Origin: an uncultured Oscillospiraceae bacterium
Lineage (GTDB): Bacteria; Bacillota; Clostridia; Oscillospirales; Oscillospiraceae
Length of the DNA: 5,079 nt
Assembly: GCA_934567115.1 (NCBI GenBank)
Contig: CAKTJA010000107.1
Span: 1 to 5,079 of the forward strand
Reading direction: 5' to 3'
This document shows, piece by piece, positions 1-5,079 of this stretch. Within the stretch, counting starts at the first letter, position 1, and the number at the start of each line of letters is the position of its first letter. Position numbers and translations under genes: made by a program. Under the pieces are notes generated by a model that worked only from the letters and a program-made list of their open reading frames with translations, was not told the DNA's origin and did no database searches.

Positions 1-450
1 GATTGGGGGGACCGTCGTCTCCGAGCCGGTGGCGAGCACCAAACGGCGACCGGTTACGGCCTCGCCGTTGACCGTCACGTGGAAGCCCTCCGCGTCGCGA
101 CCCTGAATTTCCGCGTCGCCGGTGAGCACCGTGACCTTATTTCTCTTGAGCGTACCCGCCACGCCGGAGACCAGCGTGCGGACAACATCGTTCTTGCGAG
201 CAATGACCTTGGCGTGATCCAGCTTCGCCCCCTCGACCGTGACGCCGAACGGCGCGCTGTCGAGCGCGTGGCGATAGAGCTTCGCGGAGTTGAGGATCGT
301 CTTGGTGGGCACGCAGCCTTCGTTCAGGCAGGTACCGCCCAGCGCGCGCTTTTCGATCAGCGCGGTGGAAAGGCCCGCCGCGGAGGCGAGCTCGGCGCAG
401 AGATAACCACCGGGACCGCCGCCGATGATAATCAGTTCAAAACATTCCAT
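1..450 (-). CDS. lpdA: Dihydrolipoamide dehydrogenase (E3), N-terminal 150 residues, cut by left window edge
   Basis: This is the flavoprotein E3 subunit of a 2-oxoacid dehydrogenase complex. It reoxidises the dihydrolipoyl arm of E2 and passes electrons through a disulfide and FAD to NAD+ in the cytoplasm. The reading frame starts at the ATG complementary to 448-450 and runs off the left edge after 150 codons, about a third of the usual 450-470 residues. An N-terminal FAD-binding Rossmann motif, GGGPGG, lies at residues 10-15, with the ribose-binding acid E33. The redox-active motif CLNEGC (C41 and C46) is followed by VPTK, which is typical of lipoamide dehydrogenases rather than glutathione or mercuric reductases. 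An ATGS motif lies at 140-143. There is no N-terminal lipoyl domain, which some E3 proteins carry. The start follows an AGAGG site (460-464) by 9 bases and lies 15 bp after the E2 stop, so the two genes are almost certainly cotranscribed and the protein serves that E2. The family assignment is firm; which 2-oxo acid the complex uses cannot be told. Confidence 0.95.
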   Translation of the reverse strand, partial: MECFELIIIGGGPGGYLCAELASAAGLSTALIEKRALGGTCLNEGCVPTKTILNSAKLYRHALDSAPFGVTVEGAKLDHAKVIARKNDVVRTLVSGVAGTLKRNKVTVLTGDAEIQGRDAEGFHVTVNGEAVTGRRLVLATGSETTVPPI

Positions 451-465
451 GTTATCTTACCTCTT

Positions 466-1731
466 TTATTCCGCCAGCGTAGCGGTGAAGTGCTCGAGCT
501 TCTTGCAGACCTCCTGCATGAAGCGAGATGCGGGTGCACCGTCGATCGCACGGTGATCGTAGGTCAGGGAGAGCGTCATCTCCGGATAGAGCTCGATGCC
601 GTTCTTGCCCGTGCGCGGCGCCTCGACGATCTCACAGACGCCGATGATACCGGTCTGCGGCGGATTGATGACAGGCGTGAAGCTGCGAACGCCGAACGAA
701 CCGAGGTTCGAGACGGTGAAGCTCGCGCCATTGAGCTTGTCCGGGCTGATCGCGCCCGTGCGGGCCTCAGCCGCCAGCTTCTTGAGCTCGGCAGAAATCT
801 GCAGCAGGCTCTTCTTCTCCGCGTTGCAAATCACCGGGACCAGCAGGCCGCGCGGCGTATCGACCGCGACGCCGAGATGGACAGTATTGAAGTGGCGGAT
901 GTGCTCATCGTCGAGCATGTGCGCGTTCAGGTCGGGGTGTGCGAGCAACGTGCGGGAGACGACATAGAGGATCATGTCGCCGATGGTCACGCCGGCGTAG
1001 GCGCCGCCGAGCGCTTTCATCTCGGCGCGGTACTGCTTGATCGCCGTCGCGTCGAACGCGAAGTTGTGCGTCAGCTGCGCGGAGCTGCTCAGAGATTCCT
1101 TCATCGAGCGGGCGATGGTACGGCGGATGACGCTGAACTTGCTGTCCGTGTAATCCGCAGCCGCTTCGGCAGGAGCAGAAGCCGCAGCCGGAGCCTGTGC
1201 CACCGGCGCAGGCGTTGCGGCAGTCGCCGCACTCTGCTCTTCCATAAGCTTGCGCACATCGCGCTCCACGATCAGGCCCTTGCTGCCCGTGGGAACGGCC
1301 TTGCGCCAATCCACACCGGCCTGCACTGCCAGATTCTTGGCACGCGGCGAGGCCAACGCGACGCTCGTCTCGCCGGTGGGCGCGGTAGCCGCCTTGGCCG
1401 CTGCCGTTGGAGCGGCTGGTTCCGCCGTGGCGGGTACCGCAGCCGGAGCCTGTGCCGCCACGCCGCTCGGACGGATTGCGGAGCAGTCATCGCCTTTCTG
1501 ACCAACGGCGCACACCGTCTCCAGGCAGGGGACCTCGTCGCCATCCTGATAATATATTTCCAGCAGTTCGCCCTCTGCGGTGGAGGGGCACTCAAACACT
1601 GCCTTGTCCGTTTCGTATGTAAACAGGATCTCGTCCAGCTTCACCTGGTCGCCGACCTGTTTCTTCCATTCTTCAATGATACAGGATTCCACCGTGATTC
1701 CTGTTTTCGGCATAAGTACTGCTTCAGCCAT
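466..1731 (-). CDS. 2-oxoacid dehydrogenase E2: lipoyl-bearing dihydrolipoamide acyltransferase
   Basis: This 421-residue protein is the core of a pyruvate, acetoin or branched-chain 2-oxoacid dehydrogenase complex. It moves an acyl group from E1 on its lipoyl arm to CoA. One lipoyl domain (about residues 2-78) carries the lipoylation lysine K43 in ETDKA. An Ala/Pro linker (about 87-120) leads to the peripheral subunit-binding domain (about 124-163, starting VALASPRAKNLA). A second Ala/Pro linker (about 166-192) leads to the catalytic domain (about 196-421). The active-site motif DHRAIDG spans 392-398, with catalytic H393 and D397. SNLGSFG (341-347) is also typical. Length and domain order are normal for a single-lipoyl E2, and nothing is broken. 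The ATG at 1729-1731 follows AAAGGAG by about 10 bases. E3 follows directly, but no E1 gene precedes it: upstream lie a hairpin and an unrelated permease. The substrate is undetermined; the single lipoyl domain fits pyruvate, acetoin or branched-chain types. The family is certain and the specific symbol (pdhC, acoC, bkdB) is not. Confidence 0.95.
   Translation of the reverse strand: MAEAVLMPKTGITVESCIIEEWKKQVGDQVKLDEILFTYETDKAVFECPSTAEGELLEIYYQDGDEVPCLETVCAVGQKGDDCSAIRPSGVAAQAPAAVPATAEPAAPTAAAKAATAPTGETSVALASPRAKNLAVQAGVDWRKAVPTGSKGLIVERDVRKLMEEQSAATAATPAPVAQAPAAASAPAEAAADYTDSKFSVIRRTIARSMKESLSSSAQLTHNFAFDATAIKQYRAEMKALGGAYAGVTIGDMILYVVSRTLLAHPDLNAHMLDDEHIRHFNTVHLGVAVDTPRGLLVPVICNAEKKSLLQISAELKKLAAEARTGAISPDKLNGASFTVSNLGSFGVRSFTPVINPPQTGIIGVCEIVEAPRTGKNGIELYPEMTLSLTYDHRAIDGAPASRFMQEVCKKLEHFTATLAE
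1182..1201. repeat. 20-bp direct repeat, copy in the second E2 linker
   Basis: The string CCGCAGCCGGAGCCTGTGCC occurs here and again at 1437-1456, both inside the E2 gene. On the coding strand both copies encode AQAPAA within the Ala/Pro-rich interdomain linkers: this copy lies in the linker between the subunit-binding and catalytic domains. Identity at all 20 bases, third positions included, suggests recent internal duplication or gene conversion between linkers, though biased Ala/Pro codon use could contribute. Confidence 0.8.
1437..1456. repeat. 20-bp direct repeat, copy in the first E2 linker
   Basis: This is the second exact copy of the 20-base string at 1182-1201. It sits in the linker between the lipoyl and subunit-binding domains of E2 and encodes the same AQAPAA residues in the same frame. 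The distance between copies is 255 bases, a multiple of three, so recombination between them would delete the subunit-binding domain but keep the reading frame. Confidence 0.8.
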
Positions 1732-1830
1732 AAACGAAAATCTCCTTTGTTTCAGTATTGCCGTCTGGATTCATCCAATCGTTTGTCTCATTCGTTGTAA
1801 ATTGTAAGAAAAAATCTTTGAGGAGAGAGG

Positions 1831-1864
1831 CAGAAAGGACGCTCATTGCTGAGCGCCCTTTCTG
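1831..1864 (-). terminator. Hairpin terminator downstream of the permease gene
   Basis: The arms CAGAAAGG-A-CGCTCA and TGAGCG-C-CCTTTCTG pair over 14 bp with one A/C mismatch and a 4-base loop. The hairpin lies 60 bp past the permease stop, in the 193-bp gap before E2. On the minus strand the stem is followed by a C/T-rich run and then, about 15 bases further on, by six T; no T run immediately follows the stem on either strand. It may therefore terminate poorly and let some permease transcript continue into E2-E3. I saw no convincing promoter of its own for E2 in the remaining gap (1732-1830), so read-through is a real alternative. Confidence 0.6.
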
Positions 1865-1924
1865 CGTAATGCCTATCTCAGATCAGGCGCAAATGATTTT
1901 CTTCACGCTTGTGCGCGAGACTAT

Positions 1925-3319
1925 TTAGCCGAGAGCCGCGCCGTAGCCGATGAGGGTAGCCACGATGAGGAGGCCCCAACCGGCAATGGTCTGCGCAAGA
2001 ACAGGTTTCCATGCGAACTTCGCCCAGTCAGCCCAGTTGACACGGCTGACAGCGAGACCGGCCATCAGAACGCCGGACTGCGGGTAGATGAAGTTGGTGA
2101 AGCCGTCACCGAGTTGGTAGGCGAGGATGGCGGTCTGCTGCGTCACGCCAACAATCGAGGCAAGAGGCGACTGAATGGGCATCACAACAAACGCCTGACC
2201 GGAACCGGAAATGATGAAGAAGTTGACGAAGATGTTCATGATGTTCATGCCGATCGCCGTCAGCGCGGGAGGCAGAGCGCCCAGCGCGCCAGCCATGGCA
2301 TGGATGCAGGTGTGGATGATGTTGCCCTGAGTCATGACGAGGGCGATGGAACCGGCAAAGCCGATCATGAACACGCCGAATGCGATCTGAGCGAGACCGT
2401 CGCAGAACAACTCGCAGATTTTGTTGGCGTTGTAGCCGGCAATGATACCGGAGATGACGCCGCCGACGAGGAACACGCAGGCGATGAGCTGTACGGTGCA
2501 GATGCCCTTGATGACGGACCAGACGACCGCCGCGAACTGCAGGCCGAAGACCAGCGCGACGATCTTTCTGCGAGTGGTGAGCTCAATGGGAACGAATTCG
2601 CCGGAGAATTTCACGACGTTAGGGTCGTGAGCGCAAAGGCTGGCAGAGGGGTCAGCCTGGACTTTCTTGATGTAGCGGATGACGAAGAACGCATTGATCA
2701 CGAACATGACCAGTGCGCCGACACAACGCAGCTCCCAGCCGGAGTAGATGGGCAGGCCGGCAATGGTCTGTGCGTTCGCTGTAGTCGCAGCGCCGAACGG
2801 AGCCAGCGAAAAGCCGGCGCTAATGGCGAAGAGGATAATCGCGGAACCGGCCAGCGCATCCGCGCCGAATGCCGCGGCGACCATCAGACCGAGGGGAATA
2901 AAGGCCACGTTATTCGGCTCGGTGATACCCATGCAGCCGAGAATCGTGAACGGAGCCATGACGACGGGAACGGCGATGGCCAGCTTGCTGCGCGCAGCGT
3001 GGGCGACCGTACCGATCGTCGCGTCAAGCGCCTGGGTGGCGTTGAGGATGCTGACGGAACCGGAGATGATGAGGGAGCAAATGATCAGCATGGCCGCGTT
3101 GACGCAGGCCTGCGGGATGTCCATGATCATCTGCCAGGGACCGACGGGGGTCTGATCAATGTAGTGGAACGAATCGGGGTTGATAACGTTCTTCCCGTTT
3201 ACCTCCATAAAATCGTAGGTACCAGCGGGAACGATGTAGGTTGCGATGGTTGCCACCACGAGCAGAACGAAAAGGATGACAAACACATGGGGCATTGTGA
3301 ATTGTTTTTTCTGTTTCAT
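1925..3319 (-). CDS. YfcC/DcuC-family inner-membrane carrier
   Basis: This is a 464-residue polytopic membrane protein of the C4-dicarboxylate anaerobic carrier / YfcC group. Members are secondary transporters; assigned substrates across the group include dicarboxylates, basic amino acids and peptides, so the substrate here cannot be named. The protein starts with a short basic N terminus and a first membrane helix at about 11-31. A non-membrane segment at about 35-60 follows, then many hydrophobic stretches (for example 75-92, 113-130, 136-151, 157-172, 198-215, 253-270, 275-294, 310-330, 355-370, 440-460). Family-type motifs are EPNNVAF (134-140), SGSGQAFVVMP (371-381) and QLGDGFTNFIYP (402-413); the last two resemble substrate-binding hairpin regions of ion-transporter superfamily carriers. 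The ATG at 3317-3319 follows AGGGAG by about 10 bases. The gene is divergent from a LysR-type regulator, which suggests it is that regulator's target. Length is normal and the gene looks intact. The family call is strong; a DcuC-like or ArcD-like role is only a possibility. Confidence 0.9.
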   Translation of the reverse strand: MKQKKQFTMPHVFVILFVLLVVATIATYIVPAGTYDFMEVNGKNVINPDSFHYIDQTPVGPWQMIMDIPQACVNAAMLIICSLIISGSVSILNATQALDATIGTVAHAARSKLAIAVPVVMAPFTILGCMGITEPNNVAFIPLGLMVAAAFGADALAGSAIILFAISAGFSLAPFGAATTANAQTIAGLPIYSGWELRCVGALVMFVINAFFVIRYIKKVQADPSASLCAHDPNVVKFSGEFVPIELTTRRKIVALVFGLQFAAVVWSVIKGICTVQLIACVFLVGGVISGIIAGYNANKICELFCDGLAQIAFGVFMIGFAGSIALVMTQGNIIHTCIHAMAGALGALPPALTAIGMNIMNIFVNFFIISGSGQAFVVMPIQSPLASIVGVTQQTAILAYQLGDGFTNFIYPQSGVLMAGLAVSRVNWADWAKFAWKPVLAQTIAGWGLLIVATLIGYGAALG

Positions 3320-3411
3320 TTTCTTCTTTCTCCCTGCTGTTTTTTGTTTGGCAGAATGCCTGTCCAGTTTTCTTTCTCTTCGGACGTTCTTTGTATAGCA
3401 GCTTTCCGCAT
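3316..3411 (-). CDS. Possible 31-residue leader ORF overlapping the permease start
   Basis: An ATG at 3409-3411 opens a 31-codon frame that ends in TGA at 3316-3318, sharing the ATGA overlap with the permease start. An AGGAG sequence lies 10 bases upstream of it (3422-3426). The predicted peptide is hydrophilic and rich in Lys, Arg, Glu and Gln, has one Trp (residue 16), and has no membrane segment or recognisable domain. The ATGA overlap is typical of translational coupling, so it could act as a leader peptide for the carrier. However, the permease has its own ribosome site inside the end of this frame, and an open frame of this size can arise by chance in A/G-rich leader DNA. I do not recognise the peptide. 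Confidence 0.3.
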   Translation of the reverse strand: MRKAAIQRTSEEKENWTGILPNKKQQGERRK

Positions 3412-3444
3412 CGGTGCGATGCTCCTCTCACTTCCTTTCCGATG
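3408..3444 (-). promoter_or_regulatory. Alternative hairpins in the permease leader around a leader start codon
   Basis: In the minus-strand RNA, GCATCG (3422-3417) can pair with CGATGC (3413-3408) across a 3-base loop. Alternatively, CATCGG (3444-3439) can pair with CCGATG (3414-3409). The two pairings exclude each other because they share the downstream arm, which contains the ATG of the possible leader ORF. The short hairpin begins at the last G of its AGGAG site, so it could hide that start. These are 6-bp helices, so regulation through them is speculative. Confidence 0.3.
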
Positions 3445-3457
3445 AACTTACCAGCTT

Positions 3458-3504
3458 ACATGGTCCCACTTGATCCGTTTTGCCGGTATCCTGTCGAACC
3501 ATGT
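3458..3504 (-). repeat. Inverted repeat ACATGGT / ACCATGT in the permease leader
   Basis: ACATGGT at 3458-3464 and its exact complement ACCATGT at 3498-3504 flank a 33-bp spacer; one further G-U and one C-G pair would extend an RNA stem to 9 bp. It lies just downstream of the proposed permease start of transcription, so it could be an RNA hairpin or a protein-binding site in DNA. A second pairing, CCCAC (3511-3507 on the minus strand) with GTGGG (3469-3465), interleaves with it and would give either a pseudoknot or alternative folds. Confidence 0.4.
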
Positions 3505-3522
3505 CTGTGGGCCCTTGCATAA

Positions 3523-3551
3523 TTTATATATCTTTTTTCGCTTGCTTTGAA
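3523..3551 (-). promoter_or_regulatory. Predicted promoter of the permease gene
   Basis: On the minus strand TTCAAA (3551-3546) is separated by 17 bases from TATAAA (3528-3523), in an AT-rich stretch and upstream of the permease. Transcription would begin near 3516 and give a leader of almost 200 nucleotides. Its -35 box overlaps the -35 box of the divergent regulator promoter by two bases. The -10 is only a fair match to the sigma-A consensus, and other AT-rich choices exist nearby. Confidence 0.45.
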
Positions 3552-3570
3552 TTTCTAATCGTGCTATATT
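3542..3570 (+). promoter_or_regulatory. Predicted promoter of the LysR-type regulator gene
   Basis: TTGCTT (3542-3547) is separated by 17 bases from TATATT (3565-3570). The base pair TG one position before the -10 (3562-3563) makes it an extended -10 promoter. Transcription would begin near 3577, giving a leader of about 70 nucleotides before the ATG at 3649. It points away from the permease promoter and shares -35 DNA with it. Confidence 0.55.
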
Positions 3571-3595
3571 GGTATTACAAAAAAGCAAATACAAT
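3568..3595. promoter_or_regulatory. Imperfect inverted repeat, candidate regulator-binding site
   Basis: ATTGGTATT (3568-3576) and AATACAAT (3588-3595) are complementary apart from one extra base. They flank an A-rich spacer at the start site of the regulator gene and about 20-45 bp upstream of the permease -35 box. LysR-type proteins commonly bind AT-rich dyads (T-N11-A type) in divergent regions, autorepressing and activating the neighbour. The placement fits that pattern, but the site is imperfect and unproven. Confidence 0.35.
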
Positions 3596-3634
3596 TCGCA
3601 TTTTTGTCATAAGGCACTTTGGGTCATTTTACAC

Positions 3635-3640
3635 AGGAGG
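3635..3640 (+). promoter_or_regulatory. Ribosome binding site that fixes the regulator start
   Basis: A perfect AGGAGG lies 8 bases before the ATG at 3649. An upstream in-frame ATG at 3619 would add ten residues (MGHFTQEVFV), but it lacks such a site and would place the ribosome site inside the gene. The start at 3649 also gives the usual LysR N terminus, with the winged helix starting within a few residues. Confidence 0.85.
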
Positions 3641-3648
3641 TATTTGTC

Positions 3649-4590
3649 ATGCTCGATCCCAAGCTCAATACGTTCATCTCCATCGCCGAGTGCGGCAGCT
3701 TCAACAAGGCGTCGGAGCAGCTTTACATGACGCCGCCCTCTGTGATGAAGCAGATGGACGGACTGGAGGCGCACCTCCAGATCAAGCTCATTGAGCGGAC
3801 AAGCCGCGGCATCAAGCTCACCAAGGCGGGCGAATCGCTTTATCAGGACACCAAGCGCCTGCGCGCAATGGCGGACGCCGCCATTGCCACCGCCCGCACG
3901 ATCGCCGAGGAGGAAAAGGATGTCTACACCATCCGCATCGGCACCTCGCCGCTCTACCCCATCGGCATCCTTATCAACCTCTGGACCAAGGCCTGTGACG
4001 AAAAGCCGGAGGAGGCGTCGAAGTTCCACTTCAAGATCGTCTCCACGCGCGACTCACTCAATGACCTTTTGCCCTCGCTTGGCAAAACCGTGGACATGGT
4101 GCTGCGCCCCTGCGATTCGCATGAAATGCACGCCCGTTGCTTTGTTAAGCCAATCGGATACTGCCACGTGTTTGTCTCGGTATCCCGCTCCTCGCCCATG
4201 GCGAGCAAGACCATCCTGACGATGAACGATTTTGCCGGACAGCATGTCGTACTCTACCGGCGCTCGGACACGGTCGTGATGGATCAGATCGCCACCGCGC
4301 TCGAAGCCTGCCCCGGCATCCAGATCAGCGAGGTCGGCTTCTACAATCTCGAGCAGTTCAACCAGTACGCCAACAGCAACACGATCCTCATCGCCAACTC
4401 TCTCTGGAATAATTTCCATCCATCCATGATTACCGTTCCGGTGGATTGGCCCTACCTTCTACCCTACGGGATTATCTGCGCGCCGGAGCACAGTCCGCAG
4501 GTTGATGCGTTCATCGGTCTGATCGACTCCGTCAACGATTCCAGCACGGTCTATCCGCTCGCCCGGTCTGATATTATTCTTTTTCAATGA
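3649..4590 (+). CDS. LysR-type transcriptional regulator
   Basis: This 313-residue cytoplasmic DNA-binding protein has the standard LysR architecture. The N-terminal winged helix-turn-helix spans about residues 1-62: LNTFISIAECGSFNKASEQL is the first part, the recognition helix follows around TPPSVMKQMDGLE (28-40), and the wing carries LIERTSRGIKLTKAGE (47-62). A linker helix (about 63-90) leads to a periplasmic-binding-protein-like effector domain (about 93-300, beginning VYTIRIGTSP). Length is normal for the family. The effector domain is less typical than the DNA-binding domain, and I cannot assign it to a named regulator. The gene is divergent from the YfcC-type carrier across a 329-bp region, so it probably controls that carrier and itself, with an unknown small-molecule effector. 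It converges on an alcohol dehydrogenase gene, separated by a strong terminator, so it is not cotranscribed with that gene. The first base of the frame was set by the AGGAGG at 3635-3640. Confidence 0.93.
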   Translation: MLDPKLNTFISIAECGSFNKASEQLYMTPPSVMKQMDGLEAHLQIKLIERTSRGIKLTKAGESLYQDTKRLRAMADAAIATARTIAEEEKDVYTIRIGTSPLYPIGILINLWTKACDEKPEEASKFHFKIVSTRDSLNDLLPSLGKTVDMVLRPCDSHEMHARCFVKPIGYCHVFVSVSRSSPMASKTILTMNDFAGQHVVLYRRSDTVVMDQIATALEACPGIQISEVGFYNLEQFNQYANSNTILIANSLWNNFHPSMITVPVDWPYLLPYGIICAPEHSPQVDAFIGLIDSVNDSSTVYPLARSDIILFQ

Positions 4591-4652
4591 TCTATTCAAA
4601 TTATTTCATATTTTGTATTGTACCACGGTAAATGCGAAAGTTTTGATTCACG

Positions 4653-4688
4653 AAGAAAGGCTTCATCCTGGCGGATGAAGCCTTTCTT
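4653..4688. terminator. Strong bidirectional terminator between convergent genes
   Basis: A perfect 16-bp stem (AAGAAAGGCTTCATCC with its exact complement) closes on the 4-base loop TGGC. On the plus strand it is followed by GCATATTTTTTC, which suits termination of the regulator transcript, whose stop is 62 bp before the stem. On the minus strand it begins 15 bp after the alcohol dehydrogenase stop and its own arm ends in CCTTTCTT, so it probably ends that transcript as well. It is the main feature of the 113-bp gap. Confidence 0.88.
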
Positions 4689-4703
4689 GCATATTTTTTC
4701 AAT

Positions 4704-5079
4704 TCAGTGGTTCGCCATCTGGTAAATGCGGAGCATGTCGTCCTGGTCGAGCACGCGGAATTTGCCGATCGTGCGCTTGCCGTCGAACGAGCAGCCCTGC
4801 GCCATACGCGCAAGCTCCCACTCATTCTTCATGCCGATGCCAAGCTCGGAGAAGCAGGTCGGCATGTCCAGCTCGCGGAAGAGCTGCTCGGTGACGTCGA
4901 TGGCATGGTTGGCGCCGTCCAAACCTTCCCCGTCCAGTCCCCAGACCTTTTTGCCGAACCGGACAAAGCGGTCAGGGTTTGTTTTCACGCAGTAGCGCGC
5001 CCACGACGCCCACACGGCGGAGAGGGACGCGCCGTGCGCCACGTCGAATTCCGCGCTCAGCTCGTGGCCGAGCTGATGG
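4704..5079 (-). CDS. Iron-containing alcohol dehydrogenase, butanol dehydrogenase type, C-terminal part
   Basis: These are the last 125 codons of a group III metal-dependent alcohol dehydrogenase, which reduces aldehydes such as butyraldehyde to alcohols with NAD(P)H in the cytoplasm. The 5' part lies beyond the right edge, and the full protein should be about 380-400 residues. The visible part starts HQLGHELSAEFDVAHGASLS. Its first His (codon at 5076-5078) and the His of AHG (codon at 5037-5039) are 14 residues apart, as are the two His metal ligands of this family. The His of GHEL (5064-5066) matches the conserved active-site His between them. The remainder (SAVWASWARYC, RFGKKVWGL, and the end DDMLRIYQMANH) resembles YqhD/BdhA-type butanol dehydrogenases more than FucO. 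The upstream Asp and His ligands and the cofactor site are out of view, so NADH or NADPH preference and substrate are unknown. The gene converges on the LysR regulator and ends 15 bp before their shared terminator. Confidence 0.92.
   Translation of the reverse strand, partial: HQLGHELSAEFDVAHGASLSAVWASWARYCVKTNPDRFVRFGKKVWGLDGEGLDGANHAIDVTEQLFRELDMPTCFSELGIGMKNEWELARMAQGCSFDGKRTIGKFRVLDQDDMLRIYQMANH

Noticed and set aside
79..1800. A 573-codon open frame on the plus strand, opposite E2 and E3
   Set aside because: It is antisense to two genes with complete catalytic motifs. Its protein is rich in Arg, Asp and His with no domain, as expected from the GC-rich codon pattern of the real genes, and it has no ribosome site.
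1887..1916. GCGCA / TGCGC inverted repeat just after the permease stop
   Set aside because: The stem is only 5 bp with a 20-base loop and no T run, so it is too weak to call a terminator.
3156..3431. A 91-codon minus-strand frame starting with GTG across the permease start
   Set aside because: It runs in another frame into the permease N-terminal coding region, shows no domain, and reads through DNA fully explained by the carrier and its leader.
2114..3445. A 443-codon open frame on the plus strand, opposite the permease
   Set aside because: The predicted protein is highly charged and low in complexity (many Asp, Gly, Glu, Arg), which is the mirror of a hydrophobic membrane protein. The minus-strand gene has clear family motifs and a ribosome site.
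3619..3648. Upstream in-frame ATG as the regulator start
   Set aside because: It would add ten residues not typical of LysR proteins and put the perfect AGGAGG inside the gene; the ATG at 3649 is correctly spaced from that site.
1..5079. CRISPR arrays, tRNA or rRNA genes, insertion sequences, phage attachment sites
   Set aside because: I saw no regularly spaced repeats, no RNA gene signatures, no transposase fragments and no terminal inverted repeats; apart from the gaps described, the DNA is filled by intact or edge-cut metabolic and regulatory genes.

Overview
The window looks like a moderately GC-rich, anaerobic Gram-positive chromosome, most likely a Clostridia/Oscillospirales-type member of the Bacillota. 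This is inferred from strong AGGAGG-type ribosome sites, AT-rich intergenic DNA between GC-rich genes, long-stem hairpin terminators, and the gene content (lipoylated 2-oxoacid dehydrogenase subunits, a YfcC/DcuC-type carrier, an iron-dependent butanol-type dehydrogenase). No species can be named from the sequence alone.

Layout, left to right. (1) Positions 1-1731, minus strand: a two-gene unit, E2 dihydrolipoamide acyltransferase followed 15 bp later by E3 dihydrolipoamide dehydrogenase, whose C-terminal part lies beyond the left edge. No E1 decarboxylase gene lies upstream of E2. (2) 1732-1924: intergenic DNA with a hairpin that probably ends the upstream permease transcript. (3) 1925-3319, minus strand: a complete inner-membrane carrier of the YfcC/DcuC family. 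(4) 3320-3648: a 329-bp AT-rich divergent control region. It holds plausible back-to-back promoters for the permease and for a LysR-type regulator, several inverted repeats, and a possible 31-codon leader ORF whose stop overlaps the permease start. (5) 3649-4590, plus strand: a complete LysR-type transcriptional regulator. (6) 4591-4703: a very strong hairpin terminator between convergent genes. (7) 4704-5079, minus strand: the C-terminal part of an iron-containing alcohol dehydrogenase of the butanol dehydrogenase type, cut by the right edge.

The divergent LysR/permease pair is the clearest functional unit: the regulator probably controls the carrier, with the carrier's substrate or a metabolite of it as the likely effector. 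The E2-E3 pair (acyl-CoA formation from a 2-oxo acid with NADH release) and the alcohol dehydrogenase (aldehyde reduction with NAD(P)H consumption) would fit fermentative metabolism, but a link between them and the carrier is inferred from proximity only. I do not see a clear candidate for a new biological system. The control region between permease and regulator is the part most worth a second look.
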